A stretch of DNA of 64,000 nucleotides. It comes from Toxorhynchites rutilus septentrionalis. Taxonomy: Eukaryota > Arthropoda > Insecta > Diptera > Culicidae. The stretch is from NCBI RefSeq assembly GCF_029784135.1, contig NC_073745.1, positions 60,513,218 to 60,577,217 of the forward strand, written 5' to 3'. Shown here one piece after another: positions 23,775 through 35,800 of the stretch. Position numbers and translations under genes: made by a program. How positions within the stretch are numbered: position 1 is the first letter of the stretch; the number at the start of each line of letters is the position of its first letter. Under the pieces are notes generated by a model. It was not told the DNA's origin. It saw only the letters and a list, made by a program, of their open reading frames with translations, and ran no database searches.

Positions 23775-24840
23775 TTGGTTCAAATCTTACTTATTGGATC
23801 GCTCAGTTCGGGTCAAGGTTGGCCTCTCTGAATCGGAGACTTTTTCCAACAATTCTGGATTCCCGCAAAGCAGTAAACTCGGATCGCTATTATTTTCATT
23901 ATTTTTAAATGGTGTTTCGCTGTTGTAACCTCCGGAATGCCGTTTCTTTTTTGCTGACGATGCAAAAAATCTTTAAATTAGTAAAATGCTATTCGGACTG
24001 CAAGGATGTGCAAACTTTGGTATGTACCTATGCAAATTGGTGTTCCAGAAACATGCTGAGTCTTGGTGTCGAAAAAAGTAACATGATCTCCTATCACCGT
24101 AAAAATCAACGATCATCCATGACTACACCCTGTCTGGCTGTCATCTTGACCGAGTACAACACCTCAAAGATCTCGAAATTATCCTGGATAGCAGACTTTC
24201 TTTTCGGAATCACTATCACGATATTGTTGCCAGAGCCAATCGCCAATTAGGGTTTATATGCAAAATTGCCGACGAATTTCGTGACCCACTGCGTCTCCGA
24301 TCCCTGTACTGTTCACTTGTCCGATCAATTTTGGAATCAAACTTAGTATGGGGCCTCTATCACGCCAGATGGATCGCCCGTATTGAAGCAATTCAGAAGA
24401 AGTTCGTCAGATACGCCCTCCGATTTCTTCGTTGGTGCGATCCGCTGAATCTGCCACCAGCGTTGTTGTCTGTTGAATATTCAACCACTTGAAATTAGAC
24501 GCATGATCGCTCAAGCTACATTTGCTGGGAAATTATTTGCAAGAGACATTGAGTACCCACCACTGCTGGCCTGGAAGACCATTACGCCAACGTGGTTTTC
24601 TTCTGTTGGAACCACGAAGCAGAAATTATGGGTTGCATGAGCCCATCCGTTCGATCCGTTAGCATTTCAACGACAATTTCAATCTCTTCAATATTTCTGC
24701 CAACAATTTCCGACAACGGCTTCTCGACCTTTTTCGTACCGCTGACCAACACAGATTAGCTTAAATTTTTTTATTCATTGAGACAACAATTGTCAGTTGA
24801 ATTAAGATATAAATACAAATACAAATATAAATGTATTTAA
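23775..24840 (+). pseudogene. LINE reverse transcriptase 3' half, decayed
   Basis: The plus-strand translation in shifting frames gives FFADDA(K) (catalytic FADD), then a C-terminal LINE tail with LRSLYCSLVRSILE, AIQKKFVRYALRFLRW and LEIRRMIAQATFAGKLF. It ends in an A/T-rich tail of ATACAAATACAAATA repeats near 24810. At least three stops or frameshifts are present. It is a 5'-truncated copy with its start near the mariner breakpoint at 23774. Confidence 0.75.
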
Positions 24841-25142
24841 TGTAACGGAGAAACATTAGTTGCAAATGTATCAAGAATCTTGAGCGAAAATTTTGAGAAG
24901 TACTGGGAAATTTATAGTAAAAGAAAATTGGAAAAGGCCAATTAGAGGATCAATCAATAAAAAAAGACGGGTGGGTAATGTCGGGGACATAACCGGAGTG
25001 ACGTAGGACTATACAAAGGGGACAGCTTTTGTTAAATATATATTTTAAATATATTGTTTTATTTTCTTCTCATACGTGAATACCTACCTGTCTACCTGAA
25101 AAATAGATTAGTTTACTGTTTACTCTTTATGAATATGTTGAT

Positions 25143-25158
25143 GGTTCTGAAAAGAACC
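25143..25158 (-). terminator. Histone-type 3' stem-loop (perfect)
   Basis: On the minus strand GGTTCTTTTCAGAACC forms a 6-bp stem with a TTTC loop, matching the metazoan replication-dependent histone mRNA 3' end consensus. The sequence upstream of it (25170-25360, minus) reads VASGKCNR and resembles the tail of the H2A pseudogene at 25714-26173, so it is the 3' end of another degenerate H2A copy. Confidence 0.65.
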
Positions 25159-25714
25159 TTTGGTGTTGTGTTTTTGTTATCACTCGATATTCCCATCTTG
25201 TTCGGCTAAACCTTTCTGTTTAGCGATTGCATTTGCCACTTGCCACAGCTTTCACAGTTGGAAAATTTCTTCCCATCCAGCTTGTGACATATTTTACAGT
25301 AAATTACATTCAATGGCACGTCGCATTACCACCACTCAGTATCGGATTGGAGGTAATTTTAACCTGTAATTGAACATTTGCGATGACAGTGGTACAGTGT
25401 CAACTTTCAATGTGGGGTCATAATTTGGACCCCGAACTCTATGTTTACAAAAATGTCCAACTAAATATGTCGCATTACAGGTCCTTCCAAACAGCTAAAT
25501 GTCGAGATAAGTGTAAATTACTGTACTTTCAATCTAGAAGCAATTTAAGAATTGGTGAAAATCAATAAGCTCAGAACAACTGCCAAATTCACATACTCAT
25601 CAGATCCTGGCAAACAAATTATGAAAAAATCAATTTGTGTTTTATTATTATTTTGGATGATGTTTTAGAAAGGATTGAACTGTATTTCCTAAACTCTTTT
25701 TTGGAAGGTTTAAT

Positions 25715-25730
25715 GGCCCTGAAAAGCGCC
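25715..25730 (-). terminator. Histone-type 3' stem-loop (one mismatch)
   Basis: GGCGCTTTTCAGGGCC on the minus strand has the histone 3' stem-loop pattern with the loop TTTC and one G-G mismatch in the stem. It lies about 180 bp after the last H2A-like codons. Confidence 0.65.
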
Positions 25731-26173
25731 TTGTTTTATGGAATGGTTCCAATTTAGAAAACTTAGTACTCGTGGTTTTGAAAAAAACCATTTCGAACGC
25801 CATCGATGCCGCCTTGCTCTGGATTTGCCACCAAAGCAGTTTGTATAAAGAACAAACTTTTTTCTTCTGCTACCTGATGCCGTTTTGTGATTGCGTTTGC
25901 CACTCGCCACTCGCTGCAACTGCCTGTTGTCTTGATGTCCACCGAACCGAATGTGTTCTGTTCTGAATGCGGGTTTTCTTATCGTCGCGAGTAGCTTTGC
26001 CAGCCAACTCGATCACTTCGGCGACCGAAACTATATATCGCCGGCTAGGTGGACTGGTGCACTGGTACTAACGCACTCGGCCTAGCTACCCTTGCGGGGA
26101 ACTCCAGATCAACACGGTTCGAGCGGGATTTTGCCTTTCCCTTCACTTTTCCTCCTTTACCATGTCCAGACAT
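25731..26173 (-). pseudogene. Histone H2A pseudogene
   Basis: From the ATG at 26173 the minus-strand translation reads MSGHGKGGKVKGKAKSRS followed by NRVDLEFP, which is the H2A N-terminus. A deletion then removes the region around the docking helices. In another frame come APVHLA and VIELAGKATRDDKKTRI, the H2A segment normally read as APV(Y/H)LA...VLELAGNAARDNKKTRI. A stop and frameshifts lie between them, and the C-terminal tail is unrelated (QQAVAASGKRNHK...). A histone 3' stem-loop follows at 25715. H2A packages DNA in nucleosomes; this copy cannot encode a working histone. Confidence 0.8.
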
Positions 26174-27139
26174 GGCTGCTTGGGTTGGTTTGTTGATGTA
26201 TTGTGATGCGAACCGATGTGGTGTACGGCTTGAATGAGAATGATCGTTACGGAAGGAAGGAAGGAAGATATTGTATTATAGAGACTTTAAACTTTTGCAG
26301 TTCATTCGTCTCTAGCCTTGAGAAAGGCCCTTTGAAAACTCTACTCTATTCTACTCCAGCGCTACCACCTCCACCCTCTTGCCTTGAGAAAGGCACTCGA
26401 TCCCTCGCCGTCCAGCTCGTCCAGCAACGATGTTGTCCAGTCGGTGTCCACACAAAGAATGATCGTTACGGCAGCGGAGCGGGGATTTTTAAGCTGACTG
26501 GCTGGCTCGAGAATTACGCATGTGTGAGACTGCGACCAATGTTTCGTTCATTTTTTTCTTTTTCCTTTCCAATCGTGCTTCATTCTATTTCGCTGCTGCT
26601 CTGGTTGCCCGTTTTGGTCGGTACGATTTGAGGAGCACAAAATAGACCAATCAAAAATGGGCGCATTTTGACAATGCTTGATATTTCACAATTATTCAAT
26701 TATTTATCTCAAGAAAAACGAAATGTTATTCGTTATGATAGATGCGTAGATATATTTCCTATCAATTGATGCAAAAACCTTTGCGATCTATTGAGAAATG
26801 CTCGAGTTATAAGCGTTCCAAATCTTGCATTTTTTCCTACTTATTCAGTGCCTAGATTTCCATTTCACCCCCTATATCTTCCGGTTAGACGTAGTCATAC
26901 GTCAAAAAATAGTGATTAGAAGAAAGAAATAGAATATGAACAGTTGGAGAGTACTTATTGAAAGGAGACCTATTATCAGAAGGAAAATTAGAGTTAAAAT
27001 ATAAATAAATTGTACCAAATTATAATCAATAAATTGTGAAATGTAAATATTGTGAAACAGTAATGTAAATAAATTGAATAGTGTAATTAGATATTCCATC
27101 AACCAGGTGTTGCACAATATTGATTCCCAATCTGAGAGA

Positions 27140-27369
27140 TGTTGGTAGAACAACGAACGTCCCACCTTGTGCATTTAAACATCTTGTGTGCGCACGGTGG
27201 CAGCATAGCAAAGCGAGAGCACACCATCAGCCTTCTGCTGTGTGCTTGAACAATCATGTTCATTCAAAAGTTAGAACGCACAGTGAATACATCTAATTAA
27301 TAAAACTTTTATTCGTCCGTTTAATTATTTAAACTTGGCTTTTCATTCCACTGGAACCTCAGTCCAACA
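27140..27369. mobile_element. Solo LTR, 230 bp, with 5-bp target duplication
   Basis: It begins TGTTGG at 27140 and ends CCAACA at 27369, a perfect 6-bp LTR terminal inverted repeat. It is flanked on both sides by AGAGA (27135-27139 and 27370-27374). No internal retrotransposon sequence follows, so this is a solo LTR left by recombination between two LTRs. The TGTTGG...CCAACA ends and 5-bp duplication fit Copia- or BEL-type elements. Confidence 0.82.
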
Positions 27370-27374
27370 AGAGA

Positions 27375-28154
27375 TTGCCAAGGAAAGAACCACCCAGAAA
27401 GCTAGGGCCCATATTCTAACTAAGACAAATATATTCAAAGTATGAAGAAGTCACGACGCACGACATTATCACCGGATCACCGGAGAGCAGAAAACATCAA
27501 ATTGCATAATCCAAAATATTAGTGTTAACAGTTTTCAATGCTAATCCCATAGAAGAATTTACATAATCAGCACATGTGTTGAAGGAAACTCATACGAACA
27601 GTCATTACCCGAGTCATCTAACCCATCCCATAATCACTCGTCTTAGTCCCTGTCCACAAAATCAGGCAAGAAAGAGCTAACCGCGGAGAAGAAAACAATT
27701 TCACCAAAGCGAGCGAAAAGGTATTATCTCTATTTTCTATTTACTCCTCCACGCTTAGAAGCTCTTGATTACTCATGCCTGTCACCAGCTCATACCCTCT
27801 TTCGAGCAGGGCGGAGCGGAAGCGCGGATCTTATCTATTCTTTGCGGAGGAAAACTTCCCTTCTATATCCACCGTCGGTATGAAAAGACAACCCGGTAAT
27901 TAACGGGCTCAAAGCTACTCTCCTCTCCATGCAGCGCTCCGGCGATGACAATAATTAAAATCTTGTAATTAAATGCTCAATCCTATACGCGACTGGTTTC
28001 TTATCTGGTGCACTCGCTCCCATTTTGCTTCCGAAAGCGCGCCGAGAAGCTTACCGTAATTGAATTAGTTTTGTTCCGTCACTCGGCGTGATATTTGTCG
28101 GAACCCTTGCGCGCACTATGAACATACTAATTGACAATAGACGAACAAACGTAC
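27375..28154. other. Sequence after the last visible PEX1 exon; no exon identified
   Basis: This should be the start of the ninth PEX1 intron. I looked on the minus strand for a short exon coding for the conserved C-terminal end of PEX1 and did not find one. Composition is moderate (27640-28080 is GC-richer), but all frames carry stops. Confidence 0.3.
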
Positions 28155-29805
28155 CTCTTCTTTAGTGACACCGGCTAGACACTCCTGAACGGCAAGCATA
28201 TTGGCCGTGGTGAGAACGCTACGAATATCCGCCCCAGTATAGCAGTTGGAGTTTTTCGCGAAGTATGGCCACTGTACGTCCGGCGCCAGATCCAAACTTC
28301 GACTGTGGTTCTCAAAAATGGCATGGCGTGATTTCTGAAATTACGCAAAAAATAATATTTAAATATTCATGAGTCGTATTGATCAGCGAACCTCATCCGG
28401 CAAAGCACATTCAATCAATCGATCGATTCTCCCCGATCTCAGCAAAGCTGGATCCAGAAGTTCCGGTCTTGATGTTGCACCGATCACCGTAACACCCTGC
28501 AATCCTTCCACGCCGTCCAATTCCGTGAGCAATTGATTCACCACTCGATCCGTTACCCCAGTCGAATCATGACCTCGCCGCGGAGCCAAACTGTCAAACT
28601 CGTCAAAGAACAGAACACAGGGTCTGGCGCTTCGCGCCCTGTCGAACAGATTGCGCACATTCTCCTCGCTCTGTCCAATGTACTTAGCCAGCAGCTCGGG
28701 ACCCTTTACCGAAATCATCCGGAAGTTCCAGGTTTTGGCTAGTTTTGAAACTGTGGGATGAACATTCAATAAAAAAAAATCAATCACTTTCCAACCGAGA
28801 TTATACTCTTGTACCGAGATATGTTTTTCCGGTGCCCGGGGGACCGAACAACAGCACTCCCGCCTGATTCCTCAACGGGGAGTTTTCGAATATCTTCGGG
28901 AATTTGGTTGGCCACATGAGAACCTCCTGGAACACATCGATAGCGATTTCCAGCCCCGGTATTTGATCGCCTGGCACATCGTCGTCATCCTCCAAATCAT
29001 CGGACCGCTTATGCTGCTCAATGCCTTGCAAACAGTACGAGTTGGTGACGTCCAGAGCGTTGTTCACCATGTCCTCCGTTACGAGCGGATATTTGGAATC
29101 TTAATGAGAGATTCATAGAATGAAAAATTCCCTATCCCAGAACCATTAAACTTTTATTACTGTTTTTGAAAGCGTAGAACACGGCCCGGTCCACCATCTG
29201 GGCCAAACTGCCGACGGTATAGCCCTCGGTAGTATGCGACAACCGCTTCCAGTTGATCTTTCGCTCCAACTTGCAGTGCTTATTCACGAAGAGACTCTTG
29301 ATCGCCGTCTCTCGGTCAGTCTTGTCTAGGTTTGGCACGCGACAGATGTGATGAAACAGATGGAATCCCCTTGAGGAATAAACCCTTCGGTTTAAATTGC
29401 TTACGCTGCCAACGGACGCTATCACCGAAATCGGATTGGAGCTGGTGAACTCGTCGATTTGTTTCCGGATCACGTCCGAAACTCTGAAAAATTGAGGTAA
29501 CCAAGTTTAACTTTTGACGTGAAGTCACCATCGAAAAGACACATACTTATTGTGATACTCCGAATCCTGAGTATTCTGCTCCCCAGCATGATGTGCCAGC
29601 ACATCTAGGTCCTCCATGAAGACAACGGCCGGACTGTGAAACATGCACAGATAGAAAACGTGCCGCAGATCCTTCTGAATCGAGTCCGGCTTCCGACCCT
29701 TGTGTTTCGAGCAGTTGAACGTTGTGGAAAAACAGTGAAACGGAGGTTCGCTCAGGCGACCCATTATGATCTGGCAGATTGTGCTTTTACCGCTCTGGGT
29801 AGGAC
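28155..29805 (-). CDS. PEX1: PEX1 exons 5-9: D1 and D2 ATPase domains
   Basis: Exon 5 (29805-29547) opens with the D1 Walker A motif GPTQSGKST, whose first Gly codon is split across the 13.8-kb intron, and holds the D1 Walker B region [10 protein letters not shown]. Exon 6 (29483-29161) completes D1. Exon 7 (29099-28815) has an acidic linker (DDLEDDDD) and the D2 Walker A GPPGTGKT. Exon 8 (28750-28392) has [20 protein letters not shown], Walker [18 protein letters not shown] and the second region of homology [17 protein letters not shown], close to vertebrate PEX1. Exon 9 (28334-28155) carries the D2 lid ([17 protein letters not shown]). D1 has MEDLD where vertebrates have a DDLD-type motif. 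The [11 protein letters not shown] signature separates PEX1 from PEX6, NSF and p97. Confidence 0.95.
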
Positions 29806-32800
29806 CTGCGGAGCAACGGAAGTTTCAAAGAAACTTGAATAAATGGGTGTAATAAAAGTGTAAAAAAATGAAAGTGTAATAAAAAGTTCACGTTCATGCC
29901 GGCGCGTACCACCGCACTAGACTACCTCATCTTCATTGTGTTATTGTGTCATGATTCGTAGCATGTAACAACAAACGAATGTCACTGGGGGAATAGCTTC
30001 TGCAAGATCATATTTGAACAAACAAAAGTGAATTATTCAGAAAAGCCTCCAATCGGCAAACACTGCCTGGAATAGATTCCGTCCAATAGAGCGAAAAGCA
30101 TTGCGTGCGAGCTACTTCCAAGTTTTACTCGCACTCGCATCCTTCAAAATGTCAAAAACAGCATTTGGCGTTCGAATCAGGGATGCCAAAATATTTAAGA
30201 ATATGCGGAGATATTAAGAGACTTGAAAATTATTGGAAAAACAAATAGTTTCTGTTTTGCACGCTGGCATAACATGCTTTCTTTTTGATATAGTTTTCTT
30301 GGAAACAAGAACATAAGCCATCCATGAGTGTAGACATCAGAAGATATCTCCATATGCCGTGCGAGGATACTTGATAAAGATACCTGTATCCTTAATCTAT
30401 ACAGTAGAACCTCAATTATCCGCGAACGATTGATCCACGGTGCAGATTATCCGCGAAAGTGAGTTCCCTAGTAATTTTATAAACCTTCCCGAAATTTGAA
30501 ATTTGGTAGAGTCTTGGATTTTTGTTTTGGTCATGGCTTTCACATTATCTGATCACTGATGTATACGACCTTACAGATTGATAGTTCAATAATTTCTGTA
30601 TTGATGGACCATAGTTTTCATGCTAATATCTCTTTATTTTCGTGTTTGTACCTCGTTTTTTGTCCTATATTGCGTTATAGCCCGACTATCTCGCGGATAA
30701 TTGGGGTTCTACTGTATTTATATTAAATGGCGGCAACCGTGACTGTAAGGAATATAAAGAACATATTTTTGATTTCTCTATCAGATTAGTATGTTCGAAG
30801 GCAATTTTAAACTGTTGAAATTTGAATGAAAATTTCATACTTCCATGCTGCTCGCTCTCAGCTCTCTAGAGCACTGAGAGCACAAGGCCGACAATCGGAT
30901 CCCCGTCCAGGATATCTTAGGTAGCCGTGATCCTGATCTTCTGCTTCATCTATACCTGTTTCACGCTGATTTCAACGTTTACTGATGTTTCCTTCGTTGT
31001 GTCCCTGTTTCATATCCCTCCTATCCGATCTATAAACTTTTACTTAGTCGCGGCAATACATACACACTCTTTACAGATACACGGGCCAAAGGTTGTGCAG
31101 TCCACTGATCATTCAACAATAGCCAAAGGTTGTACCGTTCATGTCAACTCTACACGAGCTAATGATTGTGCCGGCTAGTGACCATTCTATCCTGCAATAT
31201 CAGCCTTGATAAAAATATATATTTTGAAAAAAAACGTATAAATGGGTATTTAAGCGCAGCCGTCAATGGGCGAGAAGCATGAACTACAGGGCCGGCGTGA
31301 ACGTGTTGAAGTGAATCTGTTAAAGTATTCGAGATCATTTTTATTTCTCAATAAATCTCCATCATAGCTAAGAAGAACCTGAGAAGCTGTTATGTAAAGA
31401 TCGTCTAGGCTAGCTATACTCAACCTGTGGCCCACCGGGATCTTCTGATTAGTCCACCCGGTGTTGCTTTATTCTAAACCATTTTGTATGTGTAACAAAA
31501 TGCAAAGACTACTTTTTGGAAAAAGCCAATTTTTTTCTTAATTTTTTACAAAAAATTATAACTTAAAAACTATGACACCTACAAAATTCTTATCAAAGGT
31601 GAAATGTTCAAAAAAAAATACCAACAAAATTTCGCTGATAAAAAAGTTATTTTAAAAACTGAAATTCATTTTTCTCAAAAACGTATTTTTTTTAAATTTC
31701 CAAAAATATATGTATGAATAGCCCTTACAATTTCCAACAAGTCGTCCATACATTGGAAGATGGGCACTTTTACAAGGAAAATTTTTTTCGAACAGCAACT
31801 TTTTCATGTTTTCTTCGAAAAAATACAACTTATCCTAATTTTGTTTAAAGTCAAGATAGCGATATAGTGTATTCGACAAAGTTTAAGATCATGTTAAAAT
31901 ATAAACTTTTGTCGAAGTCATCAACTTTCTATCTTTTATAGTTTTTGGAATATATGTCATTTTTGTATGAAGACTGCTGAAAAAAATAATGTTTTGCTCG
32001 TAACATTTTTGTGTGTAAATGATCACGTTTGACATGTTTCTTAATAGAGAAAGGTTAACAGAGCATTTAAAATGCGATAATTTATACAAAAAAAAATGAT
32101 ACGAATTGAACATCAATAGCATTTTTTCAAAGAAAAACATGAAAAAGTTGTTGTTCGAGAAACTTTTCCCATGTAAATGTGCCCATCGTCCGATGTATGG
32201 AAAACTTGTTGTAAATTGTAAGGGCTATTTATATCTGTTTCTTTCATAATTTTGAAAACATGTCTTCAAGAAAAAGGAATTTAAATTTTCAAAATATTTT
32301 TTTTCAATGAAATTTTTTCCAAAGTTTTTTGATAATTTTTAATGAAAACCAATATAATTTCCTACATTCCATTGTTTGACTAAAATTTTTTAGGTCTGAT
32401 ATTTTTTTTGGAGGTTTTTTTTTAAATTTGAGGTTTATCAACTTTTTTTCGAAAAATCTTAATTTAAAAACTATGACATATAAAAAAGATGGTTAGAGAA
32501 TGAAATGTAGGAAATTACTTAGGTTTTCATTTAAAATTATCAAAGAATTTTTTGGAAAAAAAATTCATTGAAAAAAATATATTTTGAAAATTTAAATTAA
32601 TTTTTCTCGAAAATGTTCAAATCTTCAAAATTCTGAAAAAAATAGATATAAATAGCCCTTAGAATTTCCAACAAGTTTTCCATACATCGGACGATGGGCA
32701 CATTTACATGGAAAAAAATTTCAAGCAACAACTTTTTCTTTTTTTTTCTTTGAAACAATACTATTAATGTTTAATTCGTAACATTTTTATGTATAAATTA

Positions 32801-35800
32801 TCGCAATTTACATGCTCTGCTAATGTTTCTCTATTTGAAAACAATGTTCTCGACATGTTGAATTTACACACAAAAATGTTACGAGCAAAACATTATTTTT
32901 TTCAGGAGCCTTCATGCAAAAATGACTTATATTCCAAAAATTATAACAGATAGAAAGTTGACGTCTTCGACAAAAGTTCACATTTTTATAAGATCTAAAA
33001 CTTTGTCGAATACACTATATCACTATATTGACTTTCAACAAAAGCAGGATTAGTTGTATTTTTTGACGTAGAACTACGTCTTTCATTAAGGGTGCCAAAT
33101 CAGAAAACAGGTCACGTTTTTATGAAATAAAGTTAACGTTAATAACTATTTTTGCCGCGAACGGATTTTGGTGATTTACATACTAAACGAATCGGAAATT
33201 CCCTAAGATTTATTTCTATGCCACACATTAGAATCCTCTGGTTTGCAAATGGTTAAAATTCATGAGAACTTTAAGCGTTTCCATTTTCCCATACATTTGT
33301 TCTGTCCATTTCTGTGCTTTCCCGAACAGAGCTGTTAATAACGAGCAACTTATCAACGACCAACGGAGGGGAAATCGTAGGATTTGAAGTCTCCGTGAAC
33401 AAAGGAAAAGTAGAAGAATGAAGGGGAATACTTGCCTAGAGTATGAACAGTGGATCTCGCTGAGGCCAACTTTCATTCGACATCGGACTGTTGAGCAATC
33501 CAGTTCACTTTGCTTTCGCTGCGCTTCGATCTAAGATTGGACCCACTAGTGGTAATCCAACTTGGATATCGTCGTGCGGTTTTTTCTTTTCGTTTTTCGC
33601 GTTATTCGTGTCGTGTGTTTTGCTTCATTCCGCGTCATAAATTTGACGCTTCGCGTAGTGTGTGATGAGCAAGAAGAAGAGGAAGGCAGGCTCGAGCCCT
33701 GCAAAAAATGAACGCATTGCCAGGGGCAATAAAACTTCGAGGCAAGCGTCATCTAATGATGCACGCGATGTTGGTGCAGTGAAAAGCGCTCGCACTGAAC
33801 TGAACCTTCGTGAGTGTGACACCGCATCAAACAACAGCGAAGTAGGCGACTTCGGCGCGTCGGTCGAAAATGTAAGCGTCGTTACCCAGGCAGCAGCCAA
33901 AATCAAGCCCCCGCTGGTGGTGAAGGCGGTCGCTCTCGACAAACTCATCAGCGAATTCGCATCGATGGGCGTTACAACAGAGTACAAGCTGTGTGGCATA
34001 ATTCAGACTTTTTCCAAGCTGTTAACATTGTTTGTTTTCCGTCATCATAAGGGCTTCGTTGGTGCCTTTGAAAATGCATCAATGCATTAAACTGACGTTA
34101 TGGCGAAGCAGGCGTTAAGGTTGCGCGACAAAAAAATATTTGGGGTGAACCAAGCATATTGAATGTCTTACTGGAATGTTAAAAGTTATTTGGGTTCGCG
34201 TGCCAGTCGTAAATATGCCTTCAACTAGGATTGCATTTGCGCTAATCTTGATCATAATGAAGCAGTTCCAGGTAAATTTTCAATGCATTGACATTGCGAC
34301 ATACGATCAGTGTATTGTTTTACGAGGGCAAGAATGAATAATCAACCAATCATCGTCAACTGATTCTACAATGAATAAACCATCTCAGATATTATTCTAC
34401 TAAAGCAGTTGTTTCTAAAATTTCACAGCATTATAGAATAATATCCGAAGGTATAAACAAGCGACTTATATAAAATAACAGCGTAGTTCTACGTCAACAA
34501 TGTGGTCGTATCTTGGACACAACCTCCTATATTTTTTTTCAATGAAAATATAAAAAATGGGTGGGTTATATCTATGATATAACCGCAACGTTGACGTAGG
34601 ACTACCGTACTCTTAGTAAGTATTTGTATTGTATTCATTAAATTATTGATTGAATGAAACAATTTTCGAATTCAATTGAATTCAACATTCTACTTCGTAA
34701 GTAAAAAGTTTGAACAGTTGCCACGTAAGATCAATTCATGTATTGTAATAGATTATGTTCTTCGTTACAAGTAAATTTGATGAACTTCCTTTCACGTTTG
34801 ATATGATGCCTAGAACTACCAAAATATGTGAACGGAAGAATTTTCAAACAATCATTTTTTATTTTTACATTTCTCGAACCGCGAAAGTTTATTCACCTCT
34901 AGTATCTGAAAGGACGATTTTCCAAGGTTTCTCAGTTTAGAAGTACGTTATAAGGAGACATATTCCGGTCTGCACAAAGACAAGGAAGTACAAAAGTACT
35001 CGCAGCTTGCATAAATTTGCAATGTGGATTCCCCAGGCATTTTTATTTTGAAACACATTTTTGTGGGAACAAAAATACCCCCGACTTATATGTATTGGCA
35101 AAGCGGAAGCGGTACATTGATTTAGAAGTCCGTGTTAGGGAAACACATTTTGGTGGGAACAAAAATTTCCCCTACTTGCATGTATATTTGCAAAGCAGAT
35201 TCCCACAGGTACATTGATTTTGAAGTCTGTGTTGGGGGATCCGTAAATCGGGCCAATCAAAACGAGGCAGTTGGGGCGTTTAGATAACGCTTAACATTTT
35301 ACAGTTATTGAAACAATTGAAGTTATTGAAACAAAAATTTGAAAAATAACATTGTATTAAATGCGTTAGATGCCTAGAAATATTTCCTATCAATTGATGC
35401 AAACATCTTTCCGATCCAGTGAGAAATGTTCGAGTTATAAGCATTCGGAATATTTCACTTTTTCCTGCGTGTTCTGTATTTAGGTTTTCATTTTACCCCC
35501 CATATATTCCGGTTAGACGTAGCCCTACGTCAAAAAGTTGTTGTTAGAAAAACTTTTCCCCTGTAAAGCCGGGTTCAGACGGTGCGAGTAAGCATACGAG
35601 TCGGTCTAGTCAGTTACTGCAGTACAGCTACTCACACCGTGTGAACACATCATGCCAGTTAGTGTCATGTGTGATCCGGCGTGCGAGCTACTTCAAAGTT
35701 TTTTGAATTTACTCACACTCGCATCCCTCAAAACGTCAAAAACAGAATTTAGCGCTCGAATCAGAGATGCCAAATCTTTACATTTTCTTTACATAGAGAC

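Larger units (their letters stand above)
25000..26903 (-). repeat. GACGTAG-palindrome repeat carrying histone H2A remnants
   Basis: Bounded by the half-site GTGACGTAGGACTA at 24999 and the full palindrome GACGTAGTCATACGTC at 26888-26903, preceded by CTTCCGGTTA. The right-end 250 bp (26640-26903) is the same as 35270-35531. On the minus strand it holds a CCAAT element (ATTGGT near 26650), then the broken H2A gene and a histone 3' stem-loop, and further down a second histone-like tail and stem-loop. It looks like a dispersed unit built from histone gene material. Confidence 0.5.
33065..34495 (+). repeat. GACGTAG-palindrome element (copy 3), interrupted
   Basis: It starts with GACGTAGAACTACGTC (33065-33080) and ends with GCGTAGTTCTACGTC (34481-34495), followed by a TGTGGTCGTATCTTGG flank. 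Copy 4 at 39277-40332 has the same ends, the same inner left block (AAGGGTGCCAAATCAG, CAAGTTAACG-like) and the same inner right block (ATCCGAAG...ATAAACAAG). Here the middle contains a LINE ORF1 fragment and another dispersed repeat. Confidence 0.55.

Noticed and set aside
31400..31470. hAT terminus (TACTCAACCTGTGGCCC)
   Set aside because: It resembles hAT ends, but no partner end or 8-bp duplication could be found.
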